From contig CAMNWW010000063.1 of assembly GCA_946566415.1 (NCBI GenBank), positions 1 through 9,900 of the forward strand: 9,900 nt of DNA. Reading direction: 5' to 3'. The position numbers and the translations under genes were made by a program. The DNA is from an uncultured Lachnospiraceae bacterium. GTDB taxonomy: Bacteria > Bacillota > Clostridia > Lachnospirales > Lachnospiraceae. The notes beneath the pieces are model-generated. The model was not told where the DNA came from. It saw nothing but the letters and a program-made list of their open reading frames with translations, and searched no databases. Of this stretch, positions 6,131-9,900 are shown piece by piece (within the stretch, counting starts at the first letter, position 1; the number at the start of each line of letters is the position of its first letter).

Positions 6131-8560
6131 ATGAAAAACAATTCAAAAAGATGGCTCAGAGTCATCGTTGCAGCGCTGGCTGCTCTAGGTATGGTTTTTT
6201 CGTGCCAGCCAGTCACATGTGTAAGATCGGCAGATATCTCAGGTACAAGAAGCAGAATCGTAAAACTGGATGAAAAACTCGGCGTGAAAGCGGGGGCTAT
6301 TCTTGCTGAGCTTAAGGCGCACGAGAATGACGGATACTATCTTGGAACGCCTTATGACAGCAGTCCCCTTACGCCGGAAAATTGTATGCGTCCTAACGGG
6401 GCGAACGGCGGGAACGGAGGCATGAACTGTACAGGGTTCGTAGCGTTTGTTTTGGAAAAATGTGGGGCGGATCTCTCTGGGATTGCATCCCGCGGGTATC
6501 AAGGGGGGAAAATTAATGCGAGCAACTGGTATCATTGGCTTACTGAAAATTCGGTAGAATACTATCACTATGATACGATCAGTGAGCTGCTTGCGGGAGG
6601 AATGGCACAGAAAGGAGATGTCATCTACTTTGAGCCGATTTCCTGGGAGGCGGAAGGAGCGGACTGCCATATCGGTTTTTTCTGGGGAGATAAAAGTACG
6701 GACAACCGATTCTGGCATTCGGCGGCAAAACCGGAGAGAATGAATCAGATTTCCGAGCTGGTGTCTAAGAGTCCTTCTACGGTTTATCTCTTTAAGATAA
6801 CTCATACCGGGGATGTGGAAGTCAAGAAGTCGTCGCAAAGCCCCATGCTTACGGATAAGAACGGCTGCTATTCCCTTGCAGGGGCAGAGTACACGCTGTA
6901 CCGAAAAGGGACGTCCCAGGCGGCGGCTGTGATAAAAACGGATGAAAACGGGTATGGAAAAGTATCGGGTCTTGAAGAAGGAAGCTATGAGATCAGGGAG
7001 ACAAAAGCTCCCCAGGGCTATGTCCGTGATACGAATATAGGGAGTGTGACTATTACTGCGGGAGGTACGGCAGTCTATACCTGCAGAGAGGTTCCCAAGT
7101 ATAATCCGGTCAGCCTTCTTCTGGAAAAACAGGACGCAGGCCTGAAAAAGAATCAGGCGCAGGGGAGCGCGTCTCTTTGCGGGGCAGAGTTTACAGTGAG
7201 ATATTATGATACGCTTTCCTCAGAAGACCCTTCTAAGAAAGGAGAAATCCCTTCCAGGATATGGGTGTTTGCCACAGATGAGGAAGGACGGATCCGGTTC
7301 CAGGAGGACTACCTTGTCGGAGGAGACGCGCTTTACAAGATAAACGAGGAGGCAGTGCTTCCTCTTGGGACTGTGACAATTCAGGAAACAAAAGCGCCGG
7401 AAGGCTACCGTCTGCAGAAAGAGGTGTATGTACAATGTATTAACGATAAAAACGATGAAACAGGGAATGCTCCTGATGTGCTGAACATCTACCAGGAAAT
7501 TAAGGTGATGGAGGAGATAAAGAGAGGAGATTTTGAACTGGTAAAGATAGCGGACGGGACGCATGAAAGGCTGTCGGATATTCCGTTCCAGATCACATCC
7601 AAGTCTACAGGAGAGAGTCATATATTGGTTACAGACCCAAACGGGTATGCGTCTACTGCCGCTTCCTTTAATCCTCACACCCAGAACACCAATGAAGGAA
7701 AGACATGCGAGGATGGAATCTGGTTCGGGGAAAACGTGCCCGACGACAGTGAGGGCGCGCTTCTTTATGATACTTATCTGGTGGAGGAGCTGCCGTGTGA
7801 TAATAATGCTGAACGTATTCTGATCCCCGCGTTCGAGGTAAGGATCTCCAGAGACAGATATCAGGTAAAACTCGGTACTCTGACAAACGACGCGCCCCAG
7901 ATACCCGAGGAACCCGAAGAGCCAGAAGAACCCGAAGGGCCGGAAGAACCCGAAGAGCCAGAAGAACCCGAAGAGCCTGAAGAACCCAAAGAGCCGGAAG
8001 AACCCGAAGAGCCGGAGATCGCGACACAGGCAAGGGACGGAGAGAGTGGGACAAAACAGGCTTATCCCGAAGAAGAGATCACGCTCATCGATACGGTGTG
8101 CTACAGTAATCTTACTGTGGGGGAAGAATACACCCTGCGCGGCGCCCTGATGGACGTGGAGACAGGAGAGCCGATTATGAATGAAGAGGAACCGGTAAGG
8201 TCATCCCTGACATTTACCCCAAAAGAGAAAGACGGGACCGTTGAAATCGCTTTTAGGCTGGACGCATCCGACCTGGGAGGAAGGTCGACAGTCGTTTTTG
8301 AACGGCTGTATCTTGGAGAAAAAGAAGTGGTCGTCCATGAAGATCTCTCGAATAAGGATCAGACGGTTTCCTTTGTGAAAAAGGAGACTTTACAGAAGAA
8401 GGCGCAGACTGTCCAGACCGGAGATACGACAAACTTGATAGTTCTTATCCTATGTGCGTTTCTTTCTTGCGCAATTATTGTGACATATGCTATGATGAAA
8501 ATACTGTCGGGCGAACGTTCGGATAGCCGTCGGGCGCACCGGAGGGAAAACAGACATTAG
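6131..8560 (+). CDS. Wall-anchored NlpC/P60-like enzyme with SpaA stalk and VaFE domain
   Basis: This 809-residue protein is predicted to be secreted and sortase-anchored. Residues 1-34 form a signal peptide (MKNNSKRW then a hydrophobic core, possible cleavage after VRSA). Residues about 45-222 form an NlpC/P60-like domain: Cys100 in MNCTGFVAFVL, His180 in DCHIGFFWG, and His196 in RFWHSA match the Cys-His-His triad of peptidoglycan endopeptidases/amidases. Three SpaA-like beta domains follow: about 228-322 (K232/K233, E290 in ETKAPQGY), 327-455 (K333, E419 in ETKAPEGY) and 466-590 (K472, E552/E553). Such Lys and Glu residues form isopeptide cross-links in this family; the exact pairs here are inferred. 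Residues 594-629 are an EPE repeat spacer. Residues 630-755 look like a VaFE domain, with V722-F723-E724. TVQTGD (760-765), a hydrophobic helix (about 768-790) and a basic tail resemble a sortase sorting signal, though not LPXTG. The substrate, host or self wall, is not known. Confidence 0.82.
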   Translation: MKNNSKRWLRVIVAALAALGMVFSCQPVTCVRSADISGTRSRIVKLDEKLGVKAGAILAELKAHENDGYYLGTPYDSSPLTPENCMRPNGANGGNGGMNCTGFVAFVLEKCGADLSGIASRGYQGGKINASNWYHWLTENSVEYYHYDTISELLAGGMAQKGDVIYFEPISWEAEGADCHIGFFWGDKSTDNRFWHSAAKPERMNQISELVSKSPSTVYLFKITHTGDVEVKKSSQSPMLTDKNGCYSLAGAEYTLYRKGTSQAAAVIKTDENGYGKVSGLEEGSYEIRETKAPQGYVRDTNIGSVTITAGGTAVYTCREVPKYNPVSLLLEKQDAGLKKNQAQGSASLCGAEFTVRYYDTLSSEDPSKKGEIPSRIWVFATDEEGRIRFQEDYLVGGDALYKINEEAVLPLGTVTIQETKAPEGYRLQKEVYVQCINDKNDETGNAPDVLNIYQEIKVMEEIKRGDFELVKIADGTHERLSDIPFQITSKSTGESHILVTDPNGYASTAASFNPHTQNTNEGKTCEDGIWFGENVPDDSEGALLYDTYLVEELPCDNNAERILIPAFEVRISRDRYQVKLGTLTNDAPQIPEEPEEPEEPEGPEEPEEPEEPEEPEEPKEPEEPEEPEIATQARDGESGTKQAYPEEEITLIDTVCYSNLTVGEEYTLRGALMDVETGEPIMNEEEPVRSSLTFTPKEKDGTVEIAFRLDASDLGGRSTVVFERLYLGEKEVVVHEDLSNKDQTVSFVKKETLQKKAQTVQTGDTTNLIVLILCAFLSCAIIVTYAMMKILSGERSDSRRAHRRENRH
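7910..8017 (+). repeat. In-frame tandem repeat encoding an EPE-type spacer
   Basis: Twelve consecutive 9-bp units encode variants of Glu-Pro-Glu. At the DNA level they alternate, giving about six copies of an 18-bp unit close to GAACCCGAAGAGCCAGAA. Single-codon variants include GGG (Gly) in the fourth unit and AAA (Lys) in the ninth. The acidic Pro/Glu-rich segment probably acts as an extended spacer inside or above the wall, between the SpaA stalk and the VaFE domain. Every unit is a multiple of three bases, so copy-number changes by slippage would keep the reading frame. Confidence 0.95.
8467..8496 (+). promoter_or_regulatory. Candidate internal promoter for leuCD
   Basis: TTGCGC (8467-8472), an 18-bp spacer and TATGAT (8491-8496) lie in the 3' end of the surface-protein gene. 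The -10 box is preceded by TGC, giving an extended -10 (TGnTATGAT), which can compensate for a poor -35. The start would be near 8503, about 70 bases before the leuC ATG. The region also codes for the transmembrane helix of the surface protein, so the match could be chance. Confidence 0.35.
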
Positions 8561-8572
8561 GAGGAATATATC

Positions 8573-9847
8573 ATGGGAATGACAATGACACAGAAGATTC
8601 TTGCTGCCCATGCAGGACTTGACTTTGTTGTGGCAGGACAGCTGATCGAAGCGAAGCTGGACGTTGTGATGGCAAACGATATCACAGGACCGATGGCGCT
8701 GCCGATTTTCAGGCAGATGGCAGAAAAGGTATATGACAAAGAAAAGGTAGTTTTGGTACCAGATCATTTTACCCCGAATAAAGATATTAAATCAGCGGAG
8801 AATTCCAAAGCGATCCGCGAGTTCTCGAAAGAACAAGGATTAAAGTGGTATTTTGAGCAGGGCAAATCCGGCGTGGAACACGCGATTCTTCCGGAGGCGG
8901 GCGTTGTCGTTGCCGGAGAGTGTATTATCGGCGCGGACTCCCATACCTGTACATACGGGGCGTTAGGGGCGTTTTCCACAGGAGTAGGAACGACGGACAT
9001 CGCAACGGGGATGGCGACAGGAGAGCTATGGTTTAAGGTTCCCTCCGCGATAAAATTTGTACTTACAGGAAAGCCGGGACCATATGTGACCGGTAAAGAC
9101 GTGATCCTGCACATTATCGGGAAGATCGGCGTGGACGGTGCGCTCTATAAATCAATGGAATTTACCGGAGACGGCATCGCCAGCCTGACGATGGACGACC
9201 GCTTCACTATGGCGAACATGGCGATCGAAGCAGGGGCGAAGAACGGAATATTCCCGGTGGATGAGCAGGCGGTATCTTACATGAAGGAGCATTCCGTAAA
9301 AAAATATAAGATCTACGAGGCGGACGCGGACGCCGAGTATGACGAAGTCGTGGAGATCGACCTGGCGTCGGTGCGGCCGACGGTCGCATTTCCGCATCTG
9401 CCCGGCAATGCGAAGACGATCGATGAAATCGAGGCGATGGAGCCTATCAAGATCGACCAGGTAGTCATCGGCTCGTGCACGAACGGAAGGATTTCCGATA
9501 TGAGGAAGGCGGCGGCGATCCTGAAAGGCCATACTGTCCATCCGGATGTGCGCGTCATGGTCGTTCCCGCAACACAGAATATCTATAAACAATGTATTAA
9601 GGAAGGGCTTATAGATATCTTTATTGACGCAGGATGTGCGGTTAATACGCCGAGCTGCGGACCTTGTATGGGAGGACATATGGGCGTGATGGCGGCAGGA
9701 GAAAAGTGTGTGTCTACGACGAACCGCAATTTTGTCGGCAGGATGGGGCATGTGGATTCACTCATCTATCTGGCTTCCCCGGAAGTGGCGGCGGCAAGCG
9801 CGATTGCGGGATGTATTGCAAATCCTGAGAAAGTAGGTGACAGATAA
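8573..9847 (+). CDS. leuC: 3-isopropylmalate dehydratase, large subunit
   Basis: LeuC is the iron-sulfur subunit of isopropylmalate isomerase, which converts 2-isopropylmalate to 3-isopropylmalate in leucine biosynthesis, acting in the cytoplasm as a heteromer with LeuD. The 424 residues match the short LeuC/HacA form of the aconitase superfamily. The three 4Fe-4S ligands are present: Cys302 in GSCTNGR, and Cys362 and Cys365 in SCGPCMGG. GADSHTCTYGALGAFSTGVG (about 122-141) is the conserved substrate-binding region. AGGAGG (8559-8564), overlapping the stop codon of the upstream gene, is 8 bases before the ATG. The gap to the surface-protein gene is 12 bp with no terminator and no T-box leader. 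Short members of this family also act as homoaconitase or dimethylmalate dehydratase subunits, but the following leuD and the usual pathway make leucine synthesis the best reading. Confidence 0.93.
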   Translation: MGMTMTQKILAAHAGLDFVVAGQLIEAKLDVVMANDITGPMALPIFRQMAEKVYDKEKVVLVPDHFTPNKDIKSAENSKAIREFSKEQGLKWYFEQGKSGVEHAILPEAGVVVAGECIIGADSHTCTYGALGAFSTGVGTTDIATGMATGELWFKVPSAIKFVLTGKPGPYVTGKDVILHIIGKIGVDGALYKSMEFTGDGIASLTMDDRFTMANMAIEAGAKNGIFPVDEQAVSYMKEHSVKKYKIYEADADAEYDEVVEIDLASVRPTVAFPHLPGNAKTIDEIEAMEPIKIDQVVIGSCTNGRISDMRKAAAILKGHTVHPDVRVMVVPATQNIYKQCIKEGLIDIFIDAGCAVNTPSCGPCMGGHMGVMAAGEKCVSTTNRNFVGRMGHVDSLIYLASPEVAAASAIAGCIANPEKVGDR

Positions 9848-9900
9848 TGAAAGCGATAGGGCATGTATTTAAATATGGAGATAATGTAGATACGGATGTA
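9847..9900 (+). CDS. leuD: 3-isopropylmalate dehydratase, small subunit (3' truncated by window edge)
   Basis: Only the first 18 codons are in the window, encoding MKAIGHVFKYGDNVDTDV. This is the characteristic N-terminus of the LeuD swivel subunit, in which the NVDTD stretch is part of the substrate-binding end. Its ATG shares the A of the leuC stop codon (TAATG), which implies translational coupling and equal amounts of the two partners. A second ribosome binding site, AGGTGA (9835-9840), lies 6 bases upstream inside leuC. The rest of the gene is outside the window. Confidence 0.92.
   Translation, partial: MKAIGHVFKYGDNVDTDV

Noticed and set aside
6194..6208. A lipobox-like VFSC at residues 22-25 of the surface protein
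   Set aside because: Phe before the last position is unusual for a lipobox, and the protein already has a sortase-type C-terminal anchor with a plausible ordinary cleavage site after VRSA.
6239..6838. A 199-codon - strand open frame opposite the NlpC/P60-like region
   Set aside because: It has no recognisable domain, and the + strand frame has a promoter, ribosome binding site, signal peptide and catalytic motifs.
7668..8054. A - strand open frame with a striking LRVLPALRVLLAL repeat
   Set aside because: The Leu/Arg repeat is simply the antisense reading of the EPE-coding repeat at 7910-8017.
9152..9751. A 199-codon - strand open frame opposite leuC
   Set aside because: It is His/Arg-rich shadow translation; leuC on the + strand has its cluster ligands in frame.

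Overview
The window looks like a chromosomal segment of a low-to-moderate GC Gram-positive anaerobe, most likely a Clostridia member of the Lachnospiraceae type. The reasons are the strong AGGAGG-type ribosome binding sites, the order mfd followed by a SurA/PrsA-like foldase lipoprotein, a CmpB-like membrane protein (PF06541 type), a sortase-anchored SpaA/VaFE surface protein, and the short (about 420 aa) form of LeuC. No rRNA, tRNA, CRISPR array, insertion sequence or phage gene is visible.

Layout. (1) 1-2292, +: the 3' two-thirds of mfd, the transcription-repair coupling factor; its 5' end lies outside the window. (2) 2325-4159, +: a well-formed sigma-A promoter drives a lipoprotein foldase with a degenerate parvulin region, followed 11 bp later by a seven-helix DUF4203/TMEM198-like membrane protein with an acidic tail. 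(3) 4232-5065, +: a PHP-domain metal-dependent phosphoesterase, probably read from the same transcript, ending at a strong intrinsic terminator. (4) 5062-5928, -: a CmpB-like five-helix membrane protein with a coiled-coil tail, convergent with the PHP gene. The two stop codons share a palindromic TTAA, and the + strand terminator sits inside the coding end of the - strand gene. (5) 5929-6130: a divergent control region with two good promoters facing away from each other. (6) 6131-8560, +: an 809-residue secreted, wall-anchored protein with an NlpC/P60-like enzyme head, three SpaA-like stalk domains, an EPE-repeat spacer, a VaFE domain and a sortase-type tail. (7) 8573-9900, +: leuC and the start of leuD (isopropylmalate isomerase, leucine biosynthesis), translationally coupled to each other and only 12 bp downstream of the surface gene.

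How the genes fit together. The first half combines housekeeping DNA repair with envelope protein folding and membrane functions. The second half places a cell-surface enzyme directly upstream of a leucine biosynthesis pair with no terminator between them, so leuCD either depends on read-through or on a promoter inside the 3' end of the surface gene; a candidate is given. I do not see a clearly new multi-gene system. The most interesting object is the wall-tethered NlpC/P60-SpaA-VaFE protein. The intergenic gaps are all shorter than 300 bases; the largest, 5929-6130, is filled by the two promoters and an A-rich tract.
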